Of a DNA stretch of 64,000 bases, positions 1-9,185 are shown piece after piece. Numbering within the stretch: the first letter of the stretch is position 1; each line of letters opens with the position of its first letter. Under the pieces are notes generated by a model. The model did no database searches and was not told the DNA's origin. It saw only the letters and a program-made list of their open reading frames with translations. Source of the stretch: Chitinasiproducens palmae (GTDB lineage Bacteria > Pseudomonadota > Gammaproteobacteria > Burkholderiales > Burkholderiaceae). A program made the translations under genes and the position numbers. The DNA lies in the NCBI RefSeq assembly GCF_900095735.1, contig NZ_FNLO01000010.1, forward strand, positions 90,094-154,093. Reading direction: 5' to 3'.

Positions 1-1349
1 GCAACATCTATCTCGGCAAGGTGGTGCGCGTCCTGCCGGGCATGCAATCGGCGTTCATCGACATCGGCCTGGAACGTGCCGCCTTCCTGCACGTTGCCGA
101 CATCTGGCACCCGCGCGCCGACGGTCACACGCAACCCGCGCCGCTGCCGATCGAGCGGACCGTGTTCGAGGGCCAGGCGCTGATGGTACAGGTGACGAAG
201 GACCCGATCGGCACCAAGGGGGCGCGCCTGTCGACGCAGATCAGCATCGCGGGCCGGACCCTGGTCTATCTGCCGCAGGAACCGCATATCGGCGTCTCGC
301 AGAAGATCGAAAGCGAGACCGAACGCGAAGCGATTCGCGCCCGGCTCGGCGCGGTGCTGCCACCCGACGAGAAAGGCGGCTACATCGTGCGCACCATCGC
401 CGAGGATGCCAGCAGCGAGGAACTGGCCAACGACGTCGCCTATCTGCGCAAGGCATGGGCAACGATCCAGGCGCGCGCGCAACGCTCCCCGCCCGCGACC
501 CTGCTGTTCCGCGACCTGGACCTGGCGCAGCGCGCGCTACGCGATTTCGCCGGCGAGCACACCATCCGCATCCAGGTCGATTCGCGCGAAACGTACGACA
601 AGCTGGCCGCCTTCGCGGGCGAATACACGCCCGCGGTCGCGGGGCTGGTGCAGCACTATGCGGGCGAACGGCCGCTGTTCGACCTGTACCACGTCGAAAG
701 CGAAATCGAGAAGGCGCTGTCGCGCCGCGTCGACCTCAAGTCGGGCGGCTATCTGATCATCGATCAGACCGAGGCGATGACGACGATCGACGTCAACACC
801 GGCGGCTACGTGGGCGCACGCAATTTCGAGGAAACGATCTTCAAGACGAACCTCGAGGCCGCGCAGACCATCGCGCGGCAACTTCGCCTGCGCAACCTCG
901 GCGGCATCATCATCATCGACTTCATCGACATGGAGGACCCGGTGCATCGGGACGCCGTGCTCGGCGAACTGCGCAAGGCGCTCGCGCGCGATCGCACACG
1001 CGTCACCGTGAACGGCTTCTCGCAGTTGGGTCTGGTCGAGATGACGCGCAAGCGCACCCGCGAGTCGCTGGCGCATATTCTCTGCGAGACCTGTCCGACC
1101 TGCCAGGCGCGCGGCCAGATCAAGACACCCCGCACGCTGTGTTACGAAATCTTGCGGGAGATCATGCGCGAGGCACGCCAGTTCAACCCCCGCGAGTTCC
1201 GCGTGGTGGCCTCGCAAGCGGTGATCGACCTGTTCCTGGAGGATGAGTCGGCCCATCTCGCGATGCTGTCGGATTTCATTGGCAAGCCGGTGTCGCTCCG
1301 TGTCGAACCCAGCTTCATCCAGGAGCAGTACGACATCGTGCTGATGTGA
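1..1349 (+). CDS. rng: Ribonuclease G, 5'-truncated by window edge
   Basis: RNase E/G-family endoribonuclease that processes 16S rRNA 5' ends and cleaves mRNA in the cytoplasm. The frame is open from base 3, where it reads NIYLGKVVRVLPGMQSAF, the start of the S1-like RNA-binding region, so the true start lies upstream and the GTG at 21 is internal. The DNase I-like catalytic segments are visible as TTIDVNTGGYVG (about 780-815) and IIIIDFIDME (about 907-936), carrying the metal-binding aspartates. The zinc-link cysteines are in CETCPTC (about 1085-1106). There is no long C-terminal scaffold after the catalytic core, which fits RNase G rather than RNase E. Family assignment is firm. Confidence 0.95.
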   Translation, partial: NIYLGKVVRVLPGMQSAFIDIGLERAAFLHVADIWHPRADGHTQPAPLPIERTVFEGQALMVQVTKDPIGTKGARLSTQISIAGRTLVYLPQEPHIGVSQKIESETEREAIRARLGAVLPPDEKGGYIVRTIAEDASSEELANDVAYLRKAWATIQARAQRSPPATLLFRDLDLAQRALRDFAGEHTIRIQVDSRETYDKLAAFAGEYTPAVAGLVQHYAGERPLFDLYHVESEIEKALSRRVDLKSGGYLIIDQTEAMTTIDVNTGGYVGARNFEETIFKTNLEAAQTIARQLRLRNLGGIIIIDFIDMEDPVHRDAVLGELRKALARDRTRVTVNGFSQLGLVEMTRKRTRESLAHILCETCPTCQARGQIKTPRTLCYEILREIMREARQFNPREFRVVASQAVIDLFLEDESAHLAMLSDFIGKPVSLRVEPSFIQEQYDIVLM

Positions 1350-1581
1350 CGCGCCGACACGGCGCCGCCCCGCCGCGTGGACGAGGTGCGCCAGCTGTCG
1401 AAGGCAGTGCTGCTGACGAACCGGCCGATCGGGGCAGGCCCCGCCGACGGCACGCCGGCAATGTACATTTGCTCACGCGCTGAAACCCACTGATACCCCT
1501 CTGCCGACGCCGCGTTGTTACCGTTCCTCTATGCAGATGCGATCCGCGATGCCTCACACCGCGGCGCAGAAGGAGACGGCG

Positions 1582-1842
1582 ATGTCGATGAAACGAATTC
1601 TGATGGGTGCATGCGCAGCGGTGACACTGGGCATTGCACTGGCGCCCGCCACGGCGAACGCCGGGTGTCGGACCGTGTGGGCCTACGATCACTGGGAACG
1701 GCAGTGCTGGGCACCGGTGGTGCCGGCCTACTATCCGGGCTATGCACCGCCGCCGCCGCGCTGGCGGCCGCCGCCACCACGTTGGCGCCATCACCACCAC
1801 CCGCGCTGGCATGGCGGCCCGCCGGGGCGCCCGCACTGGTAA
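1582..1842 (+). CDS. Small secreted Pro/His/Trp-rich protein
   Basis: An 86-residue protein of unknown function. The ATG at 1582 is chosen because AAGGAG lies 6 bases upstream; an upstream in-frame ATG at 1531 has no such site. The N-terminus MSMKRILMGACAAVTLGIAL followed by ...TANAG is a typical Sec signal peptide with an AxA cleavage site near residue 25. The mature part has two Cys, then repeated PPPPRW/PPPRW blocks, a HHHH run and a Pro/Gly tail. It is likely periplasmic or outer-membrane associated. Similar small proteins follow on the other strand at 2513-2827 and 2932-3294. Confidence 0.7.
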   Translation: MSMKRILMGACAAVTLGIALAPATANAGCRTVWAYDHWERQCWAPVVPAYYPGYAPPPPRWRPPPPRWRHHHHPRWHGGPPGRPHW

Positions 1843-2512
1843 GCGCGGCAGCGTATGCGGCGCCTGCAAGCGCTGCGCGCCGCGTGCGGCGTCCGAGAGC
1901 CCTCCGAAGTGCCTGGGCTCTTCGAGTTGGCAGCAAAGGCAGTCTTGGAATGTTGAGCAGTTGCGCCGCACGCAACGTGACGTTCAGGCGGCCGCTGCAA
2001 GCCTGAGCCTCGCGTCAGCCGGTGCGGGCGCGTGCTGCGCCCAAATGGCACGCGAGCAAGTTGGCTGCCCGCCTGACGCGCTTATCTTATTGAAATTCAC
2101 CCGCCTGCCGCCAGCGTCGATTCCGGGCAGCGATGAGGCCATGGTTGGCGGCCCACCGACAGCACGATCGGCAGCTCAATCAACAGCGCCGCCGAGACTG
2201 AACGCATTGGCCGGCCGCGGCCAGCGGCAACGCGCATGGGCCGCCATCACGTCACTCGTCCCACCGTCCCGCCGCCCCACCCTGTCGGCGTGCGACCGCC
2301 AGCCAGACACCGGCCAGCGCCGGAACCCAAACGGCGGCCGCCTCATGCAGCACCCGCGCCATGTTGCGCGGGCCGGAAGGCACGAAACCGTGTTCCCCTC
2401 GCGGGACGAACACGGCTTCGGAGTCATCTGGACGTCGCACGGCTGTCGTCTGCTCGATCCGGCAGCAAGACTGCAACAGCCGCACCGGCGTCAACACGCC
2501 GTCAACACGACG
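1843..2512. other. Intergenic region, 670 bp
   Basis: No frame here has a ribosome binding site with a recognisable protein. Overlapping open frames on both strands follow from the high GC content. I see no tRNA, repeat array or clear terminator. Confidence 0.5.
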
Positions 2513-2827
2513 TCAATACGGCGGCGGGGGCGGCGGACCGTAGTAGTACGCGCGTTGCGGGTACACCGGACGGCCATAGTAGTCGTACGCTACCGGCGCC
2601 GGGTAGTAGACCGGTGGCGGCGGCGGCGGTGCGTAGTACACCGGCGCTGGCGACGAATACACCACTGCGGGGCCACGGCCCCAGCCGGAACCGACTACCG
2701 CACCGAGCACCGCACCGCCGAGCAGGGCGCCGGCAATGGCGCCGCCGTGCGGGCCGCGCGCGTAGCTCGGCTGGACGGCGAGCGTCAGCGTTGCCGCCAC
2801 CAGTGCGGCTGACAAGGCTTTACGCAT
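2513..2827 (-). CDS. Small secreted glycine-zipper, Tyr/Pro-rich protein
   Basis: A 104-residue protein. The ATG at 2827 is preferred because TGAGGT sits just upstream; the in-frame GTG at 2839 would overlap that site. A signal peptide (MRKALSAALVAATLTLAVQ, cleavage after SYA) is followed by a glycine-zipper-like stretch GGAIAGALLGGAVLGAVVG, of the kind seen in small outer-membrane or periplasmic lipoprotein-like proteins. The C-terminal half is built of Tyr-Pro runs such as PPPPPPVYYP. Function is unknown. It is in tandem with the related gene at 2932-3294. Confidence 0.7.
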   Translation of the reverse strand: MRKALSAALVAATLTLAVQPSYARGPHGGAIAGALLGGAVLGAVVGSGWGRGPAVVYSSPAPVYYAPPPPPPVYYPAPVAYDYYGRPVYPQRAYYYGPPPPPPY

Positions 2828-2931
2828 GGAAGACCTCACTCAGGTCGTGATTGGATACGGCCAATTATCAGGCAACCATTCGGCTGCGGGTGCAACCGAT
2901 GGTTACTTGCGAAACAATTACCGCTGAAGTA

Positions 2932-3294
2932 TCAATGCCACCGGCCCGGGCCAGGACCCCAGCCGTCGGCGCGCGGGCCATGCCAGCCCGGGCCGCGCCA
3001 CTGCGGCCCAGGGCCGCGCACGTAGACGGGTGCCGGCTCGACATAGGCTACCGGCGCGGCGTAGACCGGCGCAGGTTCGACATAGACCGGCGCCGGCGCG
3101 ACATAAGCCTGCTGATACACCGGAGCCTGCTGATAGACCGGACCCGAGTTCGCCACTGCCGTGCCTACCAGCGCACCGACGACCGCGCCGCCCAGCGCCC
3201 AGCCGAGCGCATCACCCGGGCCATGTGCCGAAGCCTGCTGAATACCACCGGCCATGCCAGCCACAATCAGTCCGGTTGCAATCCACTTCTTCAT
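2932..3294 (-). CDS. Small secreted glycine-zipper protein with APVYV repeats
   Basis: A 120-residue protein. The start at 3294 is supported by a strong AAGGAGG about 5 bases upstream. A signal peptide (MKKWIATGLIVAGMAGGI, cleavage near QASA) precedes a glycine-zipper-like segment ALGGAVVGALVGTAVA. Degenerate repeats of the type APVYVEPAPVY and YQQAPVYQQ follow, then a Gly/Pro/Trp-rich tail. It resembles its downstream neighbour (2513-2827) in architecture but not in detailed sequence, suggesting an old duplication. No function is assigned. Confidence 0.75.
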   Translation of the reverse strand: MKKWIATGLIVAGMAGGIQQASAHGPGDALGWALGGAVVGALVGTAVANSGPVYQQAPVYQQAYVAPAPVYVEPAPVYAAPVAYVEPAPVYVRGPGPQWRGPGWHGPRADGWGPGPGRWH

Positions 3295-3719
3295 CACTCC
3301 TCCTTCGCGCCGGGCACGGCGACTCTGCTTTCGCGGCCTTGGTCGACCGCACGAATGCATTATGGAATTTAGTGAAAAGTCAGTTGCAACCGTTGTTTAC
3401 AGCACATTTCAAGCGTGTCGCCGCGGCTCTACCGAAGGCCGTCGCAGGCCCGCCGGTCGGCCCTGCCGGACCGTGGCGCCCTTTCGGTGGAAGCAATTGC
3501 TTACAAAGTGTCGGGCCTAGCACACCCACCCGGACGGGTTAGTGGGCGCGACGAACGTCATCCAGGGGCGGCCGGGAGGCCATGGCGGCTGGGGCCAGTC
3601 GAGCGACGCGCGACAGGCGCGCTGGCCACCGTGCGGAATACACCGCGGGTCGTTGCGCGGACCACTGCGCGGGGCACGGCGCGCCTGCGAGCCATGGCAC
3701 GCTTTGCCGCGCAAACCCG
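3295..3719. other. Intergenic region, 425 bp
   Basis: Separates the 3' end of msbA from the small secreted-protein genes. It contains a locally AT-rich stretch around 3355-3420 that probably holds the promoter for the 2932-3294 gene. I see no supported coding region. Confidence 0.4.
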
Positions 3720-5498
3720 TCACCGCTGGAACTGGATGCGGTGCAGATTCGCGTAGAGGCCGCCCTTGTCGAGCAGTTCGTGGTGGGTGCCCGCCTCGAC
3801 GATGCGGCCCGCATCGAGGACCAGGATACGATTGGCGCGCTCGATGGTCGACAGCCGGTGGGCGATGACCAGCGTCGTGCGGCCGCGCATCAGGCGCTCC
3901 AGGGCCGCCTGGACATGCCGCTCGGACTCCGAGTCCAGGGCCGAGGTGGCCTCGTCGAGAATCAGGATCGGTGCATCCTTGTAGATTGCGCGCGCAATCG
4001 CCAGACGCTGGCGCTGCCCGCCGGACAGCCGCATGCCGTTGTCGCCGACCCGCGTCTCCAGCCCCTGTTCCAAATGCGCAACCACCTCGCGCAGATTCGC
4101 CGCATCGATTGCCGCCTCGACCCGCGCCATGTCGATCGGCTGGCCATAGGCGACATTCGCCGCGATGGAATCGTTGAACAGCACGACGTCCTGGCTGACG
4201 AAAGCGAACTGCGCGCGCAAGTCCGCCAAGCGGTAGTCGGCGAGCGGCACACCGTCGACCAGGATACGGCCGGCGGGCGGGTCGAAGAAACGCAGCAGCA
4301 GCGTCACGAGGGTGGTTTTGCCGCTGCCCGACGGCCCGACCAGCGCCACCATCTCGCCCGGTTCGACGGAAAAATCGATGTCCTTCAGAACCAACCGTGT
4401 AGCGTCAACGTAATGGAAGTCGACGTGCTCGAAGGTCACCCGCCCGGCCACGCGGCCCGCCCGGTGCGATCCGCCTTCGGGTTCGGGCGGCTCGTCGATC
4501 AGTCCGAAGATAAGTTCGGCGGCAGTCACGCCGCGCTGCAACGGCTGGTTGATGTCGAGCAGGTGCTTGAGCGGCGAAATGACGAGCATCATCGCGGTCA
4601 CGAACGAGACAAAGCCGCCTATGGTGGTCTGGTCGTTCGCAGACTGGATCACGGCAATCGTCAGGACGACCGCAAGTGCGATCGAAGCCAGCAGTTGCGT
4701 GATCGGTTGGCCCAGACCGCCCGCGATGGTCATGCGCATCGCATAGCCGCGCAAGCGCTGGCTCATCGCCTCGAAACGGCGCTGCTCGTATGCTTCCCCC
4801 CCGTGTACCTTGACGACGCGGTAGCCACCGACAACTTCTTCGACGATGTACGAGAGCTCGTTGGTCTTTGCCTGGAACTCCCGGTTGAGGCGGCGCAACC
4901 GCCGATTGATCTTGCCCACCAGCCAGCCGATCACTGGCAGGATCACCGCGACGATCAGCGTCAGCCGCCAGTTCTCGTAGAGCATGAGCACAAGCAGGCA
5001 GACCACGGTCATCGAGTCGCGCACCAGCGTGACCATCACCGTGGTCAGAACGTTGAGTACCTGATTGACCTCGAATACCACCGCGTTGATGATCGTGCTG
5101 GCGGTTTCGCGATGGAAGAACGCGGCACGCGCGTGCAGGACGCGTGAGAACATCTCGTTGCGGAGCTGCAGCAGAATGCGGTTGGTCGCATAGGAAAGCA
5201 GGTAGTTCGACGCGTATTGCGACGCGCCGCGCACCAGGGCGAGCGCGACCACCGCCGACGGGATCAGCCACCGATAGCGTGCCGCCTCGCCGCCCCGACT
5301 GCCGAAGCCGTAGTTGACCAGCGGCTTGAGCAACGCAGGGATGCCCGCCTCACATGCAGCGACAACCCCCATCGTGAGAATGGCAAGTACCCAAATCGGC
5401 CATAGCGGCAGGACGAAGCGCCGCAGCCGCTCGAACATCTGGCGTTGCGCGATCGGTTTCGCGAGGGTGGCGGATGAATCGGGTCCGGCAGTCTTCAT
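3720..5498 (-). CDS. msbA: Lipid A/LPS ABC exporter MsbA
   Basis: Homodimeric inner-membrane ABC transporter, 592 residues, that flips lipid A-core across the inner membrane. The N-terminal half carries the ABC transmembrane domain (helices from about residue 30). The nucleotide-binding domain has Walker [10 protein letters not shown] near residue 388, signature LSGGQRQR near 488, Walker [10 protein letters not shown] near 510 and the H-loop VIAHR near 542. The ATG at 5498 gives the normal family length; the frame stays open upstream to about 5921 across a 9-bp repeat array, but that extension looks like GC-rich leader. The neighbouring glycosyltransferase genes fit a lipopolysaccharide role. 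The family also contains general lipid and drug exporters. Confidence 0.9.
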   Translation of the reverse strand: MKTAGPDSSATLAKPIAQRQMFERLRRFVLPLWPIWVLAILTMGVVAACEAGIPALLKPLVNYGFGSRGGEAARYRWLIPSAVVALALVRGASQYASNYLLSYATNRILLQLRNEMFSRVLHARAAFFHRETASTIINAVVFEVNQVLNVLTTVMVTLVRDSMTVVCLLVLMLYENWRLTLIVAVILPVIGWLVGKINRRLRRLNREFQAKTNELSYIVEEVVGGYRVVKVHGGEAYEQRRFEAMSQRLRGYAMRMTIAGGLGQPITQLLASIALAVVLTIAVIQSANDQTTIGGFVSFVTAMMLVISPLKHLLDINQPLQRGVTAAELIFGLIDEPPEPEGGSHRAGRVAGRVTFEHVDFHYVDATRLVLKDIDFSVEPGEMVALVGPSGSGKTTLVTLLLRFFDPPAGRILVDGVPLADYRLADLRAQFAFVSQDVVLFNDSIAANVAYGQPIDMARVEAAIDAANLREVVAHLEQGLETRVGDNGMRLSGGQRQRLAIARAIYKDAPILILDEATSALDSESERHVQAALERLMRGRTTLVIAHRLSTIERANRILVLDAGRIVEAGTHHELLDKGGLYANLHRIQFQR

Positions 5499-5730
5499 GG
5501 AGGCTCGTGAGCAGGCCGCGCGCACGGCAACCGGCGCGAAAAAACGCCCATTGTAGCGGCATCGGCCCGCAAGCTCGCCGCCCGGACGCGGCTTGCTATA
5601 ATCCGGCCGGCCAGCCGTCGGCCGGCGCGGCGCACGGCAGCGGGTCGAGGGCGAGCGCGGCGGCAGGCGATGGAGCGGAGGCCACGGAGCGAAGGCAATG
5701 CAGGCGCGCCGCCGGCGGCCGTGACGTCGC

Positions 5731-5802
5731 CGGACACGGCGGACACGGCGGACACGGCGGACACGGCGGACCTGGCGGACCTGGCGGACCTGGCGGGCAT
5801 GG
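5731..5802. repeat. 9-bp tandem repeat, 8 units
   Basis: Four copies of CGGACACGG, then three of CGGACCTGG, then one CGGGCATGG, head to tail. The unit is a multiple of three, so no frame is interrupted. It lies in the leader upstream of msbA. Confidence 0.9.
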
Positions 5803-5835
5803 CGGCGGGCGCCACCCGGGTGACGCCGACAATGC

Positions 5836-5868
5836 GCTGCGGGATTTCGCTGCGGGATTTCGCTGCGG
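5836..5868. repeat. 13-bp direct repeat
   Basis: GCTGCGGGATTTC occurs twice in tandem, followed by a partial third copy (GCTGCGG). Confidence 0.85.
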
Positions 5869-6145
5869 AACATTGCTGTGAAGGCGGCTCGGCACGCGCC
5901 TCCGACGCTGCCGCCGAACATGCCTGTGAATGCCGCCCGGCATGTGGTTCGCGATGCCGCTTCAGAGAATTACGCCCATGCGGCAGCCGAACCTGGCCAG
6001 CGCGCTCCCGCCCCGGCCGGTCGGGGGTCTGTGCGACACCGGCCTGCCCGCCCGGGCCCACCCACGACCGCGCCGTCCCGGCCGTCGTCCCAACCACCCT
6101 CTTGCGCGGCGCCGGCAACGGTCGCCAACGCCGCCTTCCTCAGCC

Positions 6146-7255
6146 ATGCCCCTTTCCCGAACCGGCGCGACTTCTTCGCAAGCGAATGTCGGCATCGTTT
6201 GCCAGGCCCTCCAAAACAGCGGCGGTTTCGAGCGCTACGTACGCGACCTGATCGGCGCGCTGCATCGGCGGGCCATCACGCCCCGCGTCTACGCGCGTCG
6301 GATCGACGCCACGCTGCCCGAGGCGCGCCTGGTGGAACCGGCCGTGCTCGGTGTCCGCTGGCTGCCGGGCAAGCTGCGCGATGCCGGCTTCGCGCTGCTG
6401 CTGCAGCGTCGGCTGTCAGCCAACCGCCCGCGCCTGCTGTTGACCTGCAATCGCGGCGGCGCCGCCGACATCGCGATCTGCGGCGGCACCCACCCGGGGT
6501 TCCTGGCGCGGATCGGACGCCGCCCGCGGTTCAGCGATCGGATTCAGATCGCCCTGGAACAACGCACCTATGAACGCGCGAAGCGCGTCGTCGCGCATTC
6601 GGCCCTGATGGCGGAAGAACTGCGCCGGCACTACGCGCTGGCCGACGGCAAGGTGGTCGTCCTGCCGCCCCCGGCCGATACCCGCCGCTTCAGTCCGGTC
6701 GACGACGCGCGGCGCGCGGCGCTGCGGGCGGCGCTCGGCCTGCCGACCGACCGCCTGGTCTTCGTGTTTTCGTCGACCAGTCATGAACGCAAGGGCTATG
6801 CATTGCTGCGCGACTTCTTTGCGTCGACCGAACTGCCGGTCTGCCTGCTGGTGGTCGGCCGCCCGGTCGAGGCAGTCGATGAACGAATCCGCTATGCGGG
6901 TTACCGCGACGACATCGAGAATGTCTTCCGCGCCGCGGACTACACGGTGATCGCGTCCCAATACGAGCCGTTCGGCCTGGTTGGCGTGGAATCGGTGTTG
7001 TGCGGCACGCCGCTGGTCAGCGCGGCGAACGTCGGCTGTCTCGACGTGATCGATCCCACCGCGCGCATCGCGTTCACACGCGACACGCCCGGATCCCTGG
7101 CCGATGCGATCGGCGAAGCGGTGCGGCGGGCGGCAGCGGGCGAGGACGCCCGGCTGCGGACCCCGCGCGAAGCGCTGCGCTACGATCCCGACGTCGACCG
7201 TCATGTCGAGGCACTGCTCGCGCTCGGCGCGACGTTCGGGCACGCGGTCCGCTGA
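6146..7255 (+). CDS. GT4-family glycosyltransferase, LPS core type
   Basis: A 369-residue GT-B-fold retaining glycosyltransferase. The fold starts directly after the chosen ATG at 6146 (ANVGIVCQALQNSGGFERYV is the glycine-rich N-terminal loop), so the long upstream open frame is not included. The C-terminal donor-binding region has the E-x7-E motif EPFGLVGVE at about residues 273-281, followed by CGTPLVSA. The pattern resembles WaaG-like glucosyltransferases that extend the inner core, but donor and acceptor sugars cannot be read from sequence. It is convergent with the O-antigen-ligase-like gene and sits beside other LPS genes. Confidence 0.85.
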   Translation: MPLSRTGATSSQANVGIVCQALQNSGGFERYVRDLIGALHRRAITPRVYARRIDATLPEARLVEPAVLGVRWLPGKLRDAGFALLLQRRLSANRPRLLLTCNRGGAADIAICGGTHPGFLARIGRRPRFSDRIQIALEQRTYERAKRVVAHSALMAEELRRHYALADGKVVVLPPPADTRRFSPVDDARRAALRAALGLPTDRLVFVFSSTSHERKGYALLRDFFASTELPVCLLVVGRPVEAVDERIRYAGYRDDIENVFRAADYTVIASQYEPFGLVGVESVLCGTPLVSAANVGCLDVIDPTARIAFTRDTPGSLADAIGEAVRRAAAGEDARLRTPREALRYDPDVDRHVEALLALGATFGHAVR

Positions 7256-7348
7256 CGGCGAGCTGCTGGCGTGGCCTCGTCAACACAGTCAGCCGGCGGG
7301 CACCGCCTGGCGGGACTGCTTCCGCACTGACCCTGGCGGCCGGCGCGC

Positions 7349-8680
7349 TCAGCCGTTGGCGGAGCCGCCCGTCTCCGCTCGCGTCGCCGTTGCATGTGCC
7401 GCCGTCGGCTCGCGCATCGGTACGCCGGCGGCACGGCGCGACTCGATGATCGCCAGGAGCGTCGCCGAGAACAGCGCGACCAGCCCGACCGCGGGCACGG
7501 CGACCAGCACGTCGATGGTCAGGCCGAAAACCGCGATCGCGACCGCATGGGCGACGCCCATGAACGCCGCGGTGCGCACGACGCGGTCGGGATTGCGCAG
7601 TTCGCGCCAGAAGTGAAAACCCAGGCCGAAATAGAACAGCGCGAGCATCGCCACGCCGATCAAGCCCATTTCGGCGAGTGTCGAAAAGAACTCACTGTGC
7701 GCCCGCTCGTTGACGATCGCCTGATCGACTTCATGGCGCGCGCTCATCGCCCGCAGGTTGCGTTCGAGGTGTCCCTTGCCGACGCCGAACACCGGTGCCT
7801 GCGCGAACAGCCGCGTCGACGCCTGCCAGAGTTGCAGGCGCAGCCCGATCGACGTGTCGCGCTGCCCTTGTAGCAACGAGGCCACGTCGTGCTCGGCCGC
7901 GTCGATGCGGGTCCGCACGCCTTGCGTGGTTGCCAGGCCGGCGCCGAGCGCCACCACCACCGCCAACAGCAACAGGCTGCGGCGCGCGTGGCGCAGCCAA
8001 CCGTTCTGCAAGGCCAGCAGCAGGATCAGCAACGGGATCATCAGCCAGCCGCCGCGCGTACCCGACAGGTACGATGCATAGAGGCCCGCGAGCAACGCGA
8101 TGGTCTTCGGCCACGCCGTCAGCCGAGGACGTCGGTCCCAGCCGATCGAGAGGACCGACATGAAGCCGAACATCAGGGCCGTGTTGCCGAACGGAATCGG
8201 ATTCGTGTAGCTGTTGCCGAGCCGGTTGGTCGGCGTCAGCACGTTGTGCCAGGCCTGCCAGCCGCCCCAGAGACCGGCACAGATCGCACCGAGCACGCAG
8301 CCCCAGCCGAGCCAGCACAGACGTTGCGCCGGCAGCCTGCACAACAGCAGGAAGATCGGCAGGATCATCACCAGCCGCGACCAGGCATCGAACTGGCGCG
8401 GCAGGAAGCTGCCGAACAGCAGTTGCTGCACCGCCACGGTGCACAGCGGCGCGCACATCGCCGCGGTGTACCACCGGTAGCGTACAAGCGGCGCAAGATA
8501 GCCACGCGTCCAGCCGGCACGGCTGCCGACGTAAAGGGCCAGCGCAAAGAGCAGGAACAGTGCATAACCGTTGCCTCCCCGGACGGCCAGCGTCGTGCCG
8601 ACGCCGAGGCTCGCCACCAGGCACGCCAGCGACGCGAGCGCGCCTGTCGAACGGGTCGTCAGCGGATCATGCATAGGCAT
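7349..8680 (-). CDS. O-antigen ligase family membrane protein
   Basis: A 443-residue polytopic inner-membrane protein with about ten hydrophobic segments over most of its length. It has the Wzy_C/O-antigen-ligase features: a periplasmic-loop region with SGTRGGWLM near residue 200 and GVGKGHLERN near 300, then further helices. Family members transfer polymer from undecaprenyl diphosphate to lipid A-core (WaaL) or to other acceptors (PglL-type). The flanking LPS core glycosyltransferases favour a WaaL role, but the subfamily is not settled. The start at 8680 has CGGAG about 7 bases upstream. A TATAAT box on the same strand occurs at 9034-9039. Confidence 0.82.
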   Translation of the reverse strand: MPMHDPLTTRSTGALASLACLVASLGVGTTLAVRGGNGYALFLLFALALYVGSRAGWTRGYLAPLVRYRWYTAAMCAPLCTVAVQQLLFGSFLPRQFDAWSRLVMILPIFLLLCRLPAQRLCWLGWGCVLGAICAGLWGGWQAWHNVLTPTNRLGNSYTNPIPFGNTALMFGFMSVLSIGWDRRPRLTAWPKTIALLAGLYASYLSGTRGGWLMIPLLILLLALQNGWLRHARRSLLLLAVVVALGAGLATTQGVRTRIDAAEHDVASLLQGQRDTSIGLRLQLWQASTRLFAQAPVFGVGKGHLERNLRAMSARHEVDQAIVNERAHSEFFSTLAEMGLIGVAMLALFYFGLGFHFWRELRNPDRVVRTAAFMGVAHAVAIAVFGLTIDVLVAVPAVGLVALFSATLLAIIESRRAAGVPMREPTAAHATATRAETGGSANG

Positions 8681-8940
8681 TCAGTTCTCCGTGATGATTG
8701 CTGCGTGTGTTCAGTGCTCTGGCGACCTGCCAAGGCTTCGACAGTGGATCCGCTATCGAGCCGCTGTCGGACCCACTATCGGCGCCACCGGCGCCACCGG
8801 CGACGGCGCGCGGGGCAACGCAGGTCCAGCGCTTGCGGCAACCGTGCTCGCTCGTGCCCGTCGGTCCCGCTCGCGCCGTCGGCGGCCCGTGCGCCGGCGC
8901 GGCCGCTGAATGTGTCGGCGGCATGCGTTCGCGGCTGCCG

Positions 8941-8976
8941 GACGGGCGCGACGGGGCGCGACGGGGCGCGACGGGC
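8941..8976. repeat. 10-bp tandem repeat
   Basis: The unit GCGACGGGGC is repeated three to four times with slight variation in the number of G residues. One of the few arrays here whose unit is not a multiple of three. Confidence 0.8.
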
Positions 8977-9090
8977 ACTGTTGGCCGTTGCCGGAATCGG
9001 TGCCGCGGCAGCGCCGGCTCGAAAGGACCGCGCATTATAGCCGTGTTCCCACGGCCGGCCGTATCCCTGATCCGAGGGAGCGTGGGCCGA

Positions 9091-9099
9091 TGCTATAGT
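9091..9099 (+). promoter_or_regulatory. Candidate extended -10 promoter for GT2 operon
   Basis: TGCTATAGT about 87 bases upstream of the first glycosyltransferase ATG. It matches an extended -10 (TGn + TATAnT). No good -35 hexamer is seen at 17 bases. Confidence 0.35.
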
Positions 9100-9185
9100 T
9101 ACGCCCCATCGCTTTCCGTCGCCCGAACCGCCGTGTCCACATCGCCCCACCACCGTCGCCCGCGCATCGGGAACGAGGCCCGCCG

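Larger units (their letters stand above)
5499..6145. other. Intergenic region with repeats, 647 bp
   Basis: Divergent spacer between msbA and the GT4 glycosyltransferase gene. It holds a TGCTATAAT extended -10-like box at 5594-5602 (plus strand), a 9-bp tandem array at 5731-5802 and a 13-bp direct repeat at 5836-5868. No gene is supported. Confidence 0.5.
8681..9185. other. Divergent intergenic region, 505 bp
   Basis: Lies between the O-antigen-ligase-like gene (minus) and the GT2 operon (plus). It contains 9-bp imperfect repeats (GGCGCCACC type) near 8775-8805, a 10-bp tandem array near 8941-8976, and -10-like boxes in both directions near 9034-9039 and 9091-9099. No gene is supported. Confidence 0.5.

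Noticed and set aside
3582-5147. A 521-codon plus-strand frame opposite msbA
   Set aside because: Antisense shadow caused by GC bias; all ABC transporter motifs are on the minus strand.
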